From Cryobacterium sp. PH31-O1 (GTDB lineage: Bacteria > Actinomycetota > Actinomycetes > Actinomycetales > Microbacteriaceae), in NCBI RefSeq assembly GCF_030063455.1, contig NZ_JASITB010000001.1:372001-436000 (forward strand): 64,000 bases of DNA, written 5' to 3'. Each line of letters begins with the position of its first letter. Position 1 is the stretch's first letter. The notes under the pieces are model-generated. The model saw nothing but the letters and a program-made list of their open reading frames with translations, was not told where the DNA came from and did no database searches. This document shows positions 26,818 through 35,612 of this stretch, piece after piece. A program made the position numbers and the translations under genes.

Positions 26818-27455
26818 CGCTTAAGACTACGGGGCACCACCGACAGTGCCGGTACAGACACCCCTGGCGCCGACCCGCGTTCAGCGGCGCGCCACGCCTT
26901 CTGGGCCGGGGTGAGGGCGCCGGTCGGGACCGCGGCAGCTTTCACCGAGGCAACGGTCGGCAGGGTGCCACCGGATGCTCCGGTTCGCCAGGCGTGGCAG
27001 ATGGCGAGGGCGAGGGCATCCGCTGCGTCGGCCGGTTTGGGGATCTCGGTCAGCCCGAGGATGCGGGCGACCATGGTGCCGACCTGCTTCTTGTCGGCGG
27101 CACCATAACCGGTGATCGCGGCTTTGACCTCGCTCGGCGTGTGCAGCGTCACCGGCAGACCGCGCTGCGCGGCCAGCAGAAGGGCGACCCCGCTGATCTG
27201 AGCGGTACCCATGACGGTGCGCACGTTGTGCTGGGCGAAGACCCGCTCAATGGCGATGAACTGCGGCCGGTGGCGGTCGAGCATTTCTTCCAGCCCCTGG
27301 GACAACAGCAGCAACCGCTGCTCAAGGGGCAGATCGGGCGCGCTGCGCAGCACGGTCACGTCCACGAGGCGGGCCGACCGATTGCCGTCGACGTCGACGA
27401 CGCCGACACCGCAGCGCGTGAGGCCCGGGTCGATGCCGAGAACCCGGACCGCCAT
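26814..27455 (-). CDS. ruvC: crossover junction endodeoxyribonuclease RuvC
   Basis: Holliday-junction resolvase (213 aa). It begins [20 protein letters not shown] with the first catalytic Asp; the others are in [10 protein letters not shown] (Glu) and [14 protein letters not shown] (Asp pair). A C-terminal extension of about 40 residues is Ala-rich and basic. The ATG is 4 bp after the yebC stop, so yebC-ruvC-ruvA-ruvB form one operon. Confidence 0.96.
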   Translation of the reverse strand: MAVRVLGIDPGLTRCGVGVVDVDGNRSARLVDVTVLRSAPDLPLEQRLLLLSQGLEEMLDRHRPQFIAIERVFAQHNVRTVMGTAQISGVALLLAAQRGLPVTLHTPSEVKAAITGYGAADKKQVGTMVARILGLTEIPKPADAADALALAICHAWRTGASGGTLPTVASVKAAAVPTGALTPAQKAWRAAERGSAPGVSVPALSVVPRSLKR

Positions 27456-27459
27456 CGAA

Positions 27460-28224
27460 CTACTCTGACTCGCTCGCGAGGGTGGCCTGCACGTCGGCCG
27501 ACAGGTCGTAGTTGGAATACACGTTTTGCACGTCGTCGAGGTCTTCCATCGCGTCGATCAGGTGGAACACCTTACGGGCGGTTTCGGCGTCGACCTCAAT
27601 CTTGAGCGAAGGAATGAAGGCGATATCCGCTGACTCATAGTCGATGCCGGCGGCCTGCAGCGCGGTGCGGGTGGCGACGAGATCGCTCACGTTGGAGTGG
27701 ATCTCGAAGGTTTCGCCCTCATCGATGACCTCTTCGGCACCGGCATCGAGAACGGCGAGCATGATGTCGTCCTCGGTGATCGTCGGCAGGTGCTTGACCA
27801 CCACAACGCCCTTACGGTGAAAATTGTAGGCGACACTTCCCGGGTCGGCCATGGCTCCGCCGTTGCGGGCCATCGTGGTTCGAACTTCGGCCGCAGCGCG
27901 GTTCTTATTGTCGGTGAGACACTCGATCATGATCGCTACGCCGTGGGTGGCGTAGCCCTCGTACATGATGGTCGTGTAGTCGACCTGCTCACCCGATAGC
28001 CCGGCACCGCGCTTGACGGCGCGGTCGATGTTGTCGTTGGGCACCGAGGTCTTCTTGGCCTTCTGAATGGCGTCGACCAGGGTGGGGTTGCCCGAGAGGT
28101 CTGCGCCGCCCAGTCGGGCCGCGACCTCGATGTTCTTGATGAGCTTGGCGAACGCCTTGGCCCGCCTGGAATCGGTGACCGCCTTCTGGTGCTTGGTGGT
28201 GGCCCATTTGGAATGCCCGGACAT
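27460..28224 (-). CDS. yebC: YebC/PmpR family regulatory protein
   Basis: The 254-aa YebC/TACO1-type protein starts [20 protein letters not shown], the invariant N-terminus, and continues with [35 protein letters not shown] and [19 protein letters not shown]. The family has been linked to transcription regulation and to relief of ribosome stalling. ATG 28224 has GGGAG at good spacing; the frame upstream to 28266 is not family-like. It heads the ruvCAB operon. Confidence 0.96.
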   Translation of the reverse strand: MSGHSKWATTKHQKAVTDSRRAKAFAKLIKNIEVAARLGGADLSGNPTLVDAIQKAKKTSVPNDNIDRAVKRGAGLSGEQVDYTTIMYEGYATHGVAIMIECLTDNKNRAAAEVRTTMARNGGAMADPGSVAYNFHRKGVVVVKHLPTITEDDIMLAVLDAGAEEVIDEGETFEIHSNVSDLVATRTALQAAGIDYESADIAFIPSLKIEVDAETARKVFHLIDAMEDLDDVQNVYSNYDLSADVQATLASESE

Positions 28225-28315
28225 ACATCTCCCGTTGTTGTGCTCGATCAAGCTGTGTACGATCAAGTTCTTTGTGATCGCTGCGAAGTGGGTGCACGCG
28301 CGGTGCCGAGCCAGT

Positions 28316-28870
28316 CTATCCCGGAGTGACTTCGAGCAGCTTGTGCAGTGTGTTCAGGTTACGGGTGGTGGTCGTGTCGCGGTACTTGAGCTTGGCGCTT
28401 TTCTTGCTGAAGGCACTCTTGATGCCAACGGCCTTGCGCACCTCCCAATACAGCACACCGTGACCAAGTTCGATTCGTTCGTCGGACGGCTCGAGCTCCT
28501 TGGCGTGCCCGGCAAGTTCGCTGAGGTGGCCAGGGTCAGAGGAGAACATGACATAGGAATGCCAACCGTCGTGGTCGGCAGTGAACGGGTAGGCGCGCAC
28601 GATTCGGTCGAGGGATTCGGCGTCGACGAGCACGATCCACGCTTCATACTCGAACCGCGCGGTCAGGGCCGCTTCGATGCGCACCTTGAGTGCGGCGGCA
28701 TCCGCCTTGTCGACGAGCGGACTGTCGATACTGAAGAGCACATTTCCACTCGCCAGAACCGTTTTAACGTCGGTGTAGCCGAGTCCATAGAAAACGTCGG
28801 CAAGATCGGCCATGGCAATCGTAATGCCGTTGACATTGATGCCACGGAGCAGTGCTACATAACGGGTCAT
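28316..28870 (-). CDS. DUF1697 family protein
   Basis: The 184-aa protein opens [20 protein letters not shown], the DUF1697 signature, followed by [20 protein letters not shown] and NVLFSIDS. The fold is ferredoxin-like and the biochemical role is unknown. The start at ATG 28870 is fixed by the family N-terminus. It sits between pdxT and yebC, genes that are often adjacent in related genomes, so it may be a lineage-specific insertion (inference). Confidence 0.88.
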   Translation of the reverse strand: MTRYVALLRGINVNGITIAMADLADVFYGLGYTDVKTVLASGNVLFSIDSPLVDKADAAALKVRIEAALTARFEYEAWIVLVDAESLDRIVRAYPFTADHDGWHSYVMFSSDPGHLSELAGHAKELEPSDERIELGHGVLYWEVRKAVGIKSAFSKKSAKLKYRDTTTTRNLNTLHKLLEVTPG

Positions 28871-28944
28871 CGTTGACCACCGGTTGTCTGAGTCATGTCT
28901 GAACCCTAGCCACACTCGCGCGCCCGGCACAAATGAGTGTCTCC

Positions 28945-29586
28945 TCACCGCGCGGCGGCGACCAGTTTCTGCAGGAAATACTGGTGAAAACGGTATTCTC
29001 CGGTGATTTCCGGGTGAAAGGAGGTTCCGAGCAGGTTGCCTTGCTCCACGGCGACGCATCGCCCGTCGTCGAGGGTGGCCAGAGCCCTCGCTCGCGGGCC
29101 GACGGTCTCGACGACCGGAGCCCGGATGAACACCGCGTGTACCGGCAGGTCACCGAGCACCGGAATGTCGAGGTCGGTCTCAAAGGAGGCCGTCTGGGAG
29201 CCGAACGCGTTGCGCCGCACTTTGATGTCGAGTCCGCCGAGACTCTGCTGCCCGTTCATGCCGTCGAGAATCGTGTCGGCGAGCATGATCAGGCCGGCGC
29301 AGGTGCCGTACACCGGCAACCCGCCGCGGATGGCCGTCTGGAGCGGCTCCGCGAGGCCGAACGTGCGCGCGAGTTTGTCCATGACGCTCGATTCGCCGCC
29401 CGGAATGACCAGACCATCGATTCGGTCGAGTTCTTCCGGACGGCGCACCAGATCGACGATCGCTCCGAGCTCACGCAAAACCAGCGCGTGCTCACGAAAA
29501 TCCCCCTGCAGCGCGAGCACCCCGACCCGCAGTCCTGCCGGTACAACGGTTTCTGTCGGTCGGGTACCCACGGAGAGGATCGTCAC
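28945..29586 (-). CDS. pdxT: pyridoxal 5'-phosphate synthase glutaminase subunit
   Basis: Releases ammonia from glutamine for PdxS. The class-I glutaminase triad is visible: Cys in PVYGTCAGLIMLA, and His and Glu in GTSFHPEITGEYRFH. VGVLALQGDFREHALVLREL and IPGGESSVMDKLAR are the family motifs. The 213 aa include about 18 residues of N-terminal extension before the core. The start is GTG 29586, 11 bp after pdxS, with a common transcript. Confidence 0.95.
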   Translation of the reverse strand: MTILSVGTRPTETVVPAGLRVGVLALQGDFREHALVLRELGAIVDLVRRPEELDRIDGLVIPGGESSVMDKLARTFGLAEPLQTAIRGGLPVYGTCAGLIMLADTILDGMNGQQSLGGLDIKVRRNAFGSQTASFETDLDIPVLGDLPVHAVFIRAPVVETVGPRARALATLDDGRCVAVEQGNLLGTSFHPEITGEYRFHQYFLQKLVAAAR

Positions 29587-29597
29587 GAACGGATGCG

Positions 29598-30500
29598 CTA
29601 CCAGCCGCGGGTGGAGAGGAGGTGCGGCGCGGGAATGTCGGACACGTTGATGCCGACCATGGCCTCGCCGAGGCCGCGCGAGACTTCTGCGATGACCTTG
29701 GCGTCGTCGTAGAACGTGACGGCCTTGACGATGGCTGCTGCGCGCTGCTCTGGGTTGCCCGACTTGAAGATTCCGGAGCCGACGAACACGCCATCAGCAC
29801 CGAGCTGCATCATCATGGCAGCGTCGGCCGGGGTGGCCACGCCTCCAGCGGTGAACAGCACGACGGGCAGCTTACCGGTCGAGGCGATCTCGGCTACGAG
29901 CTCGTACGGGGCCTGCAGCTCCTTGGCAGCGACGTACAGTTCGTCACGGCTCATTGAGGTGAGGCGCTTGATCTCGCCGTTGATGGTGCGGATGTGCTTG
30001 GTGGCTTCCGAGACGTCTCCGGTGCCGGCCTCGCCCTTGGATCGGATCATGGCCGCGCCCTCGTTGATGCGGCGAAGCGCCTCACCGAGGTTGGTGGCGC
30101 CACAGACGAAGGGAATGGTGAAGTTCCACTTGTCGATGTGGTTCTTGTAGTCGGCCGGGCTGAGCACTTCGGACTCGTCGATGTAGTCGACGCCGAGTAC
30201 CTCGAGAATCTGCGCTTCGACGAAGTGGCCGATGCGGGCCTTCGCCATGACCGGAATGTTAACCTCGGCGATGATGCTGTCGATCAGGTCGGGGTCGCTC
30301 ATGCGGGCCACGCCACCCTGCGAGCGGATGTCGGCGGGAACGCGTTCGAGTGCCATGACGGCGACAGCGCCGGCGTCTTCAGCAATTCGAGCCTGGGCAG
30401 CGGTGACGACGTCCATGATGACGCCGCCCTTGAGCATTTCGGCGAGTCCACGCTTGACGCGGCTCGAGCCGAACTGCTCTGCGGAGTTTGATTCAGTCAT
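29598..30500 (-). CDS. pdxS: pyridoxal 5'-phosphate synthase lyase subunit
   Basis: Forms PLP from ribose 5-phosphate, glyceraldehyde 3-phosphate and ammonia. The 300-aa TIM barrel shows [40 protein letters not shown] with catalytic-site residues, [15 protein letters not shown] and [23 protein letters not shown] 30500 is chosen; the longer frame to 30647 lies in the intergenic region after the HIT gene. A GGA precedes the start by about 9 bp. Confidence 0.97.
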   Translation of the reverse strand: MTESNSAEQFGSSRVKRGLAEMLKGGVIMDVVTAAQARIAEDAGAVAVMALERVPADIRSQGGVARMSDPDLIDSIIAEVNIPVMAKARIGHFVEAQILEVLGVDYIDESEVLSPADYKNHIDKWNFTIPFVCGATNLGEALRRINEGAAMIRSKGEAGTGDVSEATKHIRTINGEIKRLTSMSRDELYVAAKELQAPYELVAEIASTGKLPVVLFTAGGVATPADAAMMMQLGADGVFVGSGIFKSGNPEQRAAAIVKAVTFYDDAKVIAEVSRGLGEAMVGINVSDIPAPHLLSTRGW

Positions 30501-30606
30501 AACTACGATCCTATTCCTTACACGGTGGTGGTCTGGTCGGGGCTGGTGTGGGCAGAGCGGGAACGGGCGGAGGCATACCAGCAGGCATCCGGCCGTGGGA
30601 CACGAG

Positions 30607-31194
30607 CTAGCGGGTGGTCGTGGCTGGCCAGCCGTCGGCAATTTCACGGCGCACGTCGCCGAGCAGACGAGGAATGGCTTTAGTGCCGGCGATGATGGGA
30701 AAGAAGTTGGAGTCCAGAGCCCACCGCGGCACGATGTGCTGGTGCAGGTGCTCGGCGATGCCGGCCCCGGCGATACGCCCCTGGTTCATGCCGATGTTGA
30801 ATCCGTCACAATTCGATACCTGAGTGAGCACCCGCATGGCAATCTGGGTGAGTTCACCGATCTCGGCGACCTCCTCTGGAGTGGCCTGGTCATAGGTGGC
30901 GACGTGCCGATACGGGCAGACCAGCAGGTGACCGCTGTTGTAGGGGAACAGGTTGAGCAGCACGTAGGCATGGGTACCACGCGCCACAATCAGCGCCTTC
31001 TCATCGTCCAGCCCCGGCGCGATGCAGAAGGGACAGTCGTCGGGATGCGGCTGCTGTCCATCCTGGATGTAGACCATCCGATGCGGCGTCCAGAGCCGTT
31101 GGAAGGCATCCGGAACGGCCGCGAATTCGGCCGACGTCTCGCCGGCGTCTGCCGAATCGGAACCCCGCAGCCGATCGGAAGGAATTTTGCCCAC
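30607..31194 (-). CDS. HIT-family nucleotide hydrolase/transferase
   Basis: A 195-aa histidine-triad protein. The triad is [10 protein letters not shown] (HxHxHxx), preceded by the CPFC-containing [20 protein letters not shown] and [20 protein letters not shown]. This corresponds to the actinobacterial HIT proteins next to thrS, some of which are Ap4A phosphorylases; the substrate here is unknown. The start is GTG 31194, 1 bp after the thrS stop. pgsA and the mannosyltransferase genes that follow HIT in many Actinobacteria are absent; pdxS comes next. Confidence 0.92.
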   Translation of the reverse strand: MGKIPSDRLRGSDSADAGETSAEFAAVPDAFQRLWTPHRMVYIQDGQQPHPDDCPFCIAPGLDDEKALIVARGTHAYVLLNLFPYNSGHLLVCPYRHVATYDQATPEEVAEIGELTQIAMRVLTQVSNCDGFNIGMNQGRIAGAGIAEHLHQHIVPRWALDSNFFPIIAGTKAIPRLLGDVRREIADGWPATTTR

Positions 31195-31195
31195 G

Positions 31196-33226
31196 CTAAG
31201 CCTGCACGTCGGCCGCGACGGGAATTATCGGGGCGACCGGGGAGGTCACGACCTGGGCGCGGTTCTCGATAGACTCCACGATCATGCGCACGGCCTCGGC
31301 AACCGGCACGCCGTTCTGCTGCGTGCCGTCGCGGTAGCGAAAGCTCACCGCACCGTTGGCCTGGTCGTCCTCGCCCACGATGAGCTGGTACGGCACCTTG
31401 GCCTTGGTGTGGGTGCGGATCTTTTTTTGCATGCGATCGTCGGAATGGTCGACCTCTGCGCGTACGCCGGCCTTCTTCAAGGTTGCGATCACGTCGTCGA
31501 GATAGGGGCCGTACTGCTCAGATACCGGGATGCCGACGACCTGAACCGGCGCCAACCACACCGGGAAGGCCCCGGCATAGTGCTCGGTGAGCACGGCGAA
31601 GAACCGCTCGATCGAGCCGAACAGGGCACGGTGGATCATGACGGGGCGCTGGCGACTGCCATCGTTCGCGGTGTACTCCAGGTCGAACCGTTCGGGCAGG
31701 TTGAAGTCGAGCTGAATGGTCGACATCTGCCAGGTGCGACCGATGGCGTCGCGGGCCTGCACCGAGATCTTGGGGCCGTAGAAGGCTGCCCCGCCCGGGT
31801 CGGCGACCAGATCGAGACCGGATGCCTCGGCGACCTCCCGCAGCGTCTGGGTGGCTTCCTCCCAGGCGTCGTCACTGCCGACGAACTTCTTCGGGTCTTT
31901 GGTGGACAGTTCGAGGTAGTAGTCCTCGAGGCCGTAATCGGCGAGGAGCGCCAGCACGAAGTTGAGGGTGCTCGTGAGCTCCTCTTTCATGCCTTCCTTG
32001 GTCGTGTAGATGTGGGCGTCGTCCTGGGTCATGCCGCGTACGCGGGTGAGCCCGTTGAGCACGCCGGACTTCTCATAGCGATAGACCGACCCGAATTCGA
32101 ACAGGCGCATCGGCAGCTCACGGTAGCTGCGGCCGCTCGATTTGAAGATGAGGTTGTGGAACGGGCAGTTCATGGGCTTGAGATAATAGTCGACGCCCTG
32201 GCGCGTGACGTGGCCGGTCTCGTCGCGTTCCTCGTCGAGGTGCATCGGGGGGAACATGCCCTCGCGGTACCAGTCGAGGTGGCCGGAGGTTTCGAACAGG
32301 GTCGACTTGGTGATGTGCGGGGAGTACACAAAGTCGTAGCCGGCTTCGGTGTGGCGTTTGCGAGAGTAGTTCTCCATCTCCTGCCGGATGATGCCGCCCT
32401 TGGGGTGGAAGACGGCCAGGCCCGAACCGATCTCCTCGGGAAAGCTGAATAGGTCCAGCTCGGCGCCGAGCTTGCGGTGGTCGCGTTTGGCAGCCTCTTC
32501 CTGGCGAGTCTGGTACCCGCGCAGCTCGTCTTTGGTGGGCCACGCGGTGCCGTAGATGCGCTGCAGCTGCGGGTTCTTCTCCGAACCGCGCCAGTAGGCG
32601 GCGGCCAGGCGGGTGAGCGAATATCCGTTGCCGATCATGCGGGTGTTGGGCAGGTGCGGGCCGCGGCAGAGGTCTTTCCAGACCGTCTGGCCCGTCTTCG
32701 GGTCGACGTTGTCGTAGATGGTGAGCTCGGCGCCGCCGACCTCGACCGATTCTTCGTCGGCGGTCGGGCTGTTGTTGGCGGCGGCATCGCCGCCCTCGCC
32801 GGGCCCGCCCTTGATGCCGATCAGCTCGAGCTTGTAGGGTTCCGCGGCCAGTTCGGCGCGGGCCTCGTCGTGGGTGACCACGCGCCGCACGAAACGCTGG
32901 CCCTGACGGATGATGCGGTCCATCGCCTTTTCCAGCGATTTGATGTCGTCCGGCGTGAACGGCTCGGCGACGTCGAAGTCGTAGTAGAAGCCGTCGGTGA
33001 CAAATGGGCCGATGCCGAGGCGGGCGGCCGGGTTCACGGTCTGCACCGCCTGAGCGAGCACGTGGGTGGCCGAGTGGCGCAGAATATTGAGGCCGTCGGG
33101 AGAATTTATGCTGACCGGTTCGACGGCATCCGTTGGCAACACGGTGGCCGCCAGATCTTTCAACTCCCCGTTGACGCGCATTGCGACAACGGATCGATCG
33201 GTGAAAAGCGCAAAGCCGTCAGCCAC
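31196..33226 (-). CDS. thrS: threonyl-tRNA synthetase
   Basis: Charges tRNA-Thr and edits serine. In 676 aa it carries a short TGS-like N-terminus, an editing domain ([34 protein letters not shown]), the class II catalytic core with the zinc-site MNCPFH, the motif 2 region [20 protein letters not shown], motif 3 [15 protein letters not shown] and the anticodon-binding domain. A Gly/Asn-rich insertion ([15 protein letters not shown]) sits in the editing domain. The start is GTG 33226 with AGGGAG 8 bp upstream. A terminator and tRNA genes lie upstream. Confidence 0.97.
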   Translation of the reverse strand: MADGFALFTDRSVVAMRVNGELKDLAATVLPTDAVEPVSINSPDGLNILRHSATHVLAQAVQTVNPAARLGIGPFVTDGFYYDFDVAEPFTPDDIKSLEKAMDRIIRQGQRFVRRVVTHDEARAELAAEPYKLELIGIKGGPGEGGDAAANNSPTADEESVEVGGAELTIYDNVDPKTGQTVWKDLCRGPHLPNTRMIGNGYSLTRLAAAYWRGSEKNPQLQRIYGTAWPTKDELRGYQTRQEEAAKRDHRKLGAELDLFSFPEEIGSGLAVFHPKGGIIRQEMENYSRKRHTEAGYDFVYSPHITKSTLFETSGHLDWYREGMFPPMHLDEERDETGHVTRQGVDYYLKPMNCPFHNLIFKSSGRSYRELPMRLFEFGSVYRYEKSGVLNGLTRVRGMTQDDAHIYTTKEGMKEELTSTLNFVLALLADYGLEDYYLELSTKDPKKFVGSDDAWEEATQTLREVAEASGLDLVADPGGAAFYGPKISVQARDAIGRTWQMSTIQLDFNLPERFDLEYTANDGSRQRPVMIHRALFGSIERFFAVLTEHYAGAFPVWLAPVQVVGIPVSEQYGPYLDDVIATLKKAGVRAEVDHSDDRMQKKIRTHTKAKVPYQLIVGEDDQANGAVSFRYRDGTQQNGVPVAEAVRMIVESIENRAQVVTSPVAPIIPVAADVQA

Positions 33227-33330
33227 GTGTATAACTCCCTGTTGTTTGCCTACCCGTCAACTTTAGCGGCGTGCAGGAGCGCGCTCGTCGGCAGCAGCAA
33301 AGGGCACACCGCGTCACGGCCTTTCGGGCA

Positions 33331-33360
33331 CAAAAAAACCCCGCTTTACCGGGGTTTTTA
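33331..33360 (-). terminator. terminator of the Gly-Cys-Val tRNA cluster
   Basis: CCCCG (33339-33343) pairs with CGGGG (33350-33354), with A7/T5 tracts on either side. On the minus strand it ends in seven T residues, four bases past the tRNA-Val 3' end. It separates tRNA transcription from thrS and could work in both directions. Confidence 0.92.
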
Positions 33361-33363
33361 CTG

Positions 33364-33435
33364 TGGGCGATACTGGGATCGAACCAGTGACCTCTTCCGT
33401 GTCAGGGAAGCGCGCTACCGCTGCGCCAATCGCCC
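33364..33435 (-). tRNA. tRNA-Val (anticodon GAC)
   Basis: Acceptor stem GGGCGAT/ATCGCCC with discriminator A; D-arm GCGCAGCGGTAGCGC; anticodon arm CTTCC-CTGACAC-GGAAG; T-arm with GGTTCGATCC. The CCA end is not encoded. Last gene of the three-tRNA minus-strand cluster. Confidence 0.96.
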
Positions 33436-33477
33436 AAGTTTCTGGGAACTGCATATTCTAAGAACCAGCACAAAGAA

Positions 33478-33551
33478 TGGAGGTGGGTACGGGATTCGAA
33501 CCCGTGTTAACGGCTTTGCAGGCCGCTGCCTCGCCTCTCGGCCAACCCACC
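33478..33551 (-). tRNA. tRNA-Cys (anticodon GCA)
   Basis: Acceptor stem GGTGGGT/ACCCACC with the Cys-specific discriminator U and an encoded CCA (33478-33480). The anticodon loop CTGCAAA sits on a GGC/GCC-closed stem, and the T-loop is GGTTCGAATCC. Middle gene of the minus-strand cluster. Confidence 0.96.
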
Positions 33552-33555
33552 GTAT

Positions 33556-33585
33556 GGGTTCGTACCAGACGGGTTCATACCAAAC
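33556..33585. repeat. 15-bp imperfect direct repeat between tRNA-Cys and tRNA-Gly
   Basis: GGGTTCGTACCAGAC (33556-33570) is followed directly by GGGTTCATACCAAAC, with 13 of 15 bases identical. It resembles T-arm sequence. A 12-pair imperfect hairpin adjoins it at 33586-33619. Confidence 0.6.
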
Positions 33586-33624
33586 GAATTGGAACCGGCC
33601 TTTCGACCGATTCCAGTTCATTCG

Positions 33625-33696
33625 AGCGGATGACGAGATTCGAACTCGCGACCCTCACCTTGGCAAGGTGATGCGCTACCACTGCGCCACATCCGC
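33625..33696 (-). tRNA. tRNA-Gly (anticodon GCC)
   Basis: Acceptor stem GCGGATG/CATCCGC with discriminator U; D-arm GCGCAGTGGTAGCGC; anticodon arm CACCT-TGCC-AAGGTG giving GCC; T-loop GTTCGAATC. CCA is not encoded. First gene of the cluster. Confidence 0.96.
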
Positions 33697-33934
33697 AACT
33701 GTTCGCATTTCTGCGTACTTGGAGACTCTAGCCGAATAGCAAGACGGAAACCAAACCCAGCCGTTCACGGCGTGTTGCACCGTTTGCCTGCGGGGATGCT
33801 CGGCAGCCCGTATCGGGGTCGCTGCGCCGCAGACGCCACACCGGGCGCGGCGCCGATGTGCGGCGACGCGCCAGTCTGGGCTAGTATCAAAAGTCGCACG
33901 GCAAACCCCGGAGTGCTGTGCGCGAGAAGAGTTT

Positions 33935-34010
33935 GGGCGATTGGCGCAGCTGGTAGCGCGCTTCCTTCACACGGAAGAGGTCGTGGGTTCAAGTCCCGCA
34001 TCGCCCACCA
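33935..34010 (+). tRNA. tRNA-Val (anticodon CAC)
   Basis: Acceptor stem GGGCGAT/ATCGCCC, discriminator A and encoded CCA (34008-34010). The anticodon arm is CTTCC-TTCACAC-GGAAG. It is very similar to the tRNA-Val(GAC) gene 500 bp away on the other strand, sharing the acceptor stem, most of the D-arm and the anticodon stem. Confidence 0.96.
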
Positions 34011-34018
34011 CAAACACA

Positions 34019-34046
34019 AAAAAGCCCCGAGAAATCGGGGCTTTTT
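34019..34046 (+). terminator. terminator of tRNA-Val(CAC)
   Basis: AAAAAGCCCCGA (34019-34030) pairs with TCGGGGCTTTTT (34035-34046) around a GAAA tetraloop. It starts 9 bp after the encoded CCA. Confidence 0.95.
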
Positions 34047-34107
34047 AGTGCCCACGCCGGCTCTGTGCCGAAGGAGAGTCGCATCGGCGCAACCTAGTCT
34101 GAGATAC

Positions 34108-34818
34108 ATGGACGTGCTTCTCGATATCTGGCAACGCATGACGACACCGCATGCCGCGCTGACGCCGCTGATAGCCTGGCTGACCGTTGCCGGAGCCGCC
34201 CTGATCGTGCTCTTTCCGCCGGCCTGGCGCCTGGCCCGCCACGCCATCACAATCGTGCACGAAGGCGGCCACGGGGTCGTCGCGGTGTTCTGCGGGCGTC
34301 GGCTCGGCGGCATCCGCTTGCATTCGGATACGTCCGGTCTGACCGTGAGCCGCGGGCGCCCAACCGGCGCGGGCATGGTTTTCACCCTGCTCGCCGGCTA
34401 CCCGGCCGCCGGGTTTCTGGGTCTCGGTGCAGCCTGGCTCCTCAGCCGGGGGTACGACGTTGGCCTGCTCTGGGCCCTCCTCGCCGCGCTGGCCCTGCTG
34501 CTCGTGCAGATTCGCAACTGGTTCGGACTCTGGTCGGTGGCCGTGACCGCCGCCGTGGTGTTCGGTGTCTCCTGGTTCGGGTCGGCAGAGGTGCACGGGG
34601 TGTTCGCTCTGCTCGTGACGGCGTTCCTGCTGTTCGGCGCGCTCCGCACCTCCCTCGAGCTGCAGCAATCCCGCGCACGGCGGGCCGGCTCCTCGTCGGA
34701 CGCGGATCAACTGGCCCGGCTGACGCACATTCCCGGCATTATCTGGGTGGGGGTCTTTCTCACGGTGCAACTGATCTGTGTGGCGCTGAGTGCGCGGCTG
34801 CTTTTCGGCCAAGGCTGA
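34108..34818 (+). CDS. M50-family-like membrane metalloprotease
   Basis: A 236-aa membrane protein. The HExxH zinc motif is present as HEGGH (TIVHEGGHGVVAVF, about residue 50) in a hydrophobic environment. Several TM segments follow: MVFTLLAGYPAAGFLGLGAA, LLWALLAALALLLVQI, VTAAVVFGVSWFG, FALLVTAFLLFGAL and GVFLTVQLICVALSARLLFG. This matches the small actinobacterial M50B-like proteins whose substrates are unknown. ATG 34108 is chosen because the longer frame runs back through the tRNA-Val gene. The ribosome site is weak. It is followed after 36 bp by an NAD(P)-binding protein gene. Confidence 0.85.
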   Translation: MDVLLDIWQRMTTPHAALTPLIAWLTVAGAALIVLFPPAWRLARHAITIVHEGGHGVVAVFCGRRLGGIRLHSDTSGLTVSRGRPTGAGMVFTLLAGYPAAGFLGLGAAWLLSRGYDVGLLWALLAALALLLVQIRNWFGLWSVAVTAAVVFGVSWFGSAEVHGVFALLVTAFLLFGALRTSLELQQSRARRAGSSSDADQLARLTHIPGIIWVGVFLTVQLICVALSARLLFGQG

Positions 34819-34854
34819 GTGCCACAAGCGGCTAGTCGTGGCAGGGTTGAACAC

Positions 34855-35523
34855 ATGACAAATATTGCGATCATCGGCGGGCACGGAAAAGTTGCCCTCC
34901 ACCTGGCTCGTTTGCTCACGGCTGACGGCCACAAAGTGAGTTCGTTGATTCGTAACCCGGCACACGCCGACGACGTCGCGGCGACCGGTGCGACGCCAGT
35001 GCTGGCCGATATTGAGAACCTGTCCACAGACGAGCTCGCGACTGCACTGGCCGGGCAGGATGCTCTGGTCTGGTCGGCCGGCGCCGGCGGAGGAAGCGCG
35101 GAGCGCACCTACGCGGTGGACCGGGATGCGGCCATCCGCTCGATGAACGCCGCCGCACAGGCCGGCATCTATCGTTACGTGATGGTGTCGTACCTGGGCT
35201 CACGCGCCGATCACGGTGCATCCCCCGACGATGGCATGTTCGCGTACTACGAAGCCAAGGCCGCCGCCGACAACTACCTGCGCGCCACCTCCCTGAACTG
35301 GACCATTCTCGGACCCAGTGCCTTGACCCTGAACCCGGCGACGGGCGCCATCAGTGTTGGTTCAATTCCGGGGGGCTCCGACCTGCCCCGCGCCGAAACC
35401 TCACGCGAGAACGTGGCGCTTGTCGCCGCCGCCGTGCTGGCCGACGAGAACACCGTGGGCCGCTTCATTGAGTTCACCGACGGTGACGTACCCGTCGGCG
35501 AGGCCATCGCCGCTCTGCGCTGA
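34855..35523 (+). CDS. NAD(P)H-binding atypical SDR protein
   Basis: A 222-aa Rossmann protein starting MTNIAIIGGHGKVALHLARL with the dinucleotide loop GGHGKVA. The later parts DALVWSAGAGGGSAERTYAV, YRYVMVSYLGSRADHG and SLNWTILGPSALTLNP are typical of the NAD(P)H-binding SDR family (YwnB/NmrA-like). The reaction is unknown. ATG 34855 is chosen, as it begins the beta-alpha-beta fold exactly. The stop codon is the first base triplet of a threefold 15-bp repeat. Confidence 0.9.
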   Translation: MTNIAIIGGHGKVALHLARLLTADGHKVSSLIRNPAHADDVAATGATPVLADIENLSTDELATALAGQDALVWSAGAGGGSAERTYAVDRDAAIRSMNAAAQAGIYRYVMVSYLGSRADHGASPDDGMFAYYEAKAAADNYLRATSLNWTILGPSALTLNPATGAISVGSIPGGSDLPRAETSRENVALVAAAVLADENTVGRFIEFTDGDVPVGEAIAALR

Positions 35524-35565
35524 TCCTGGGCGCACTGATCCTGGGCGCACTGATCTTGGGCGCAC
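35521..35565 (+). repeat. three 15-bp tandem repeats starting at a stop codon
   Basis: TGATCCTGGGCGCAC is present at 35521-35535 and 35536-35550, with a one-base variant at 35551-35565. The unit keeps frame, so each copy repeats the TGA stop of the SDR gene. It probably arose by slippage at the 3' end of the gene. Confidence 0.9.
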
Positions 35566-35612
35566 GGCCCGTTTGCGCGCTGACCCTTCTGCACTGATTT
35601 TCCTTCGCTGAC

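Noticed and set aside
33227-33330. T-box or other leader riboswitch before thrS
   Set aside because: The leader is short and lacks a T-box sequence or antiterminator pairing; the hairpin at 33331-33360 belongs to the tRNA cluster.
32477-33739. 420-codon frame running across thrS and three tRNA genes
   Set aside because: It passes through complete tRNA genes and a terminator, so it cannot be a protein gene.
33227-34107. tRNA cluster as a phage or island integration site
   Set aside because: All four tRNA genes are intact and no integrase or duplicated tRNA 3' end is seen nearby.
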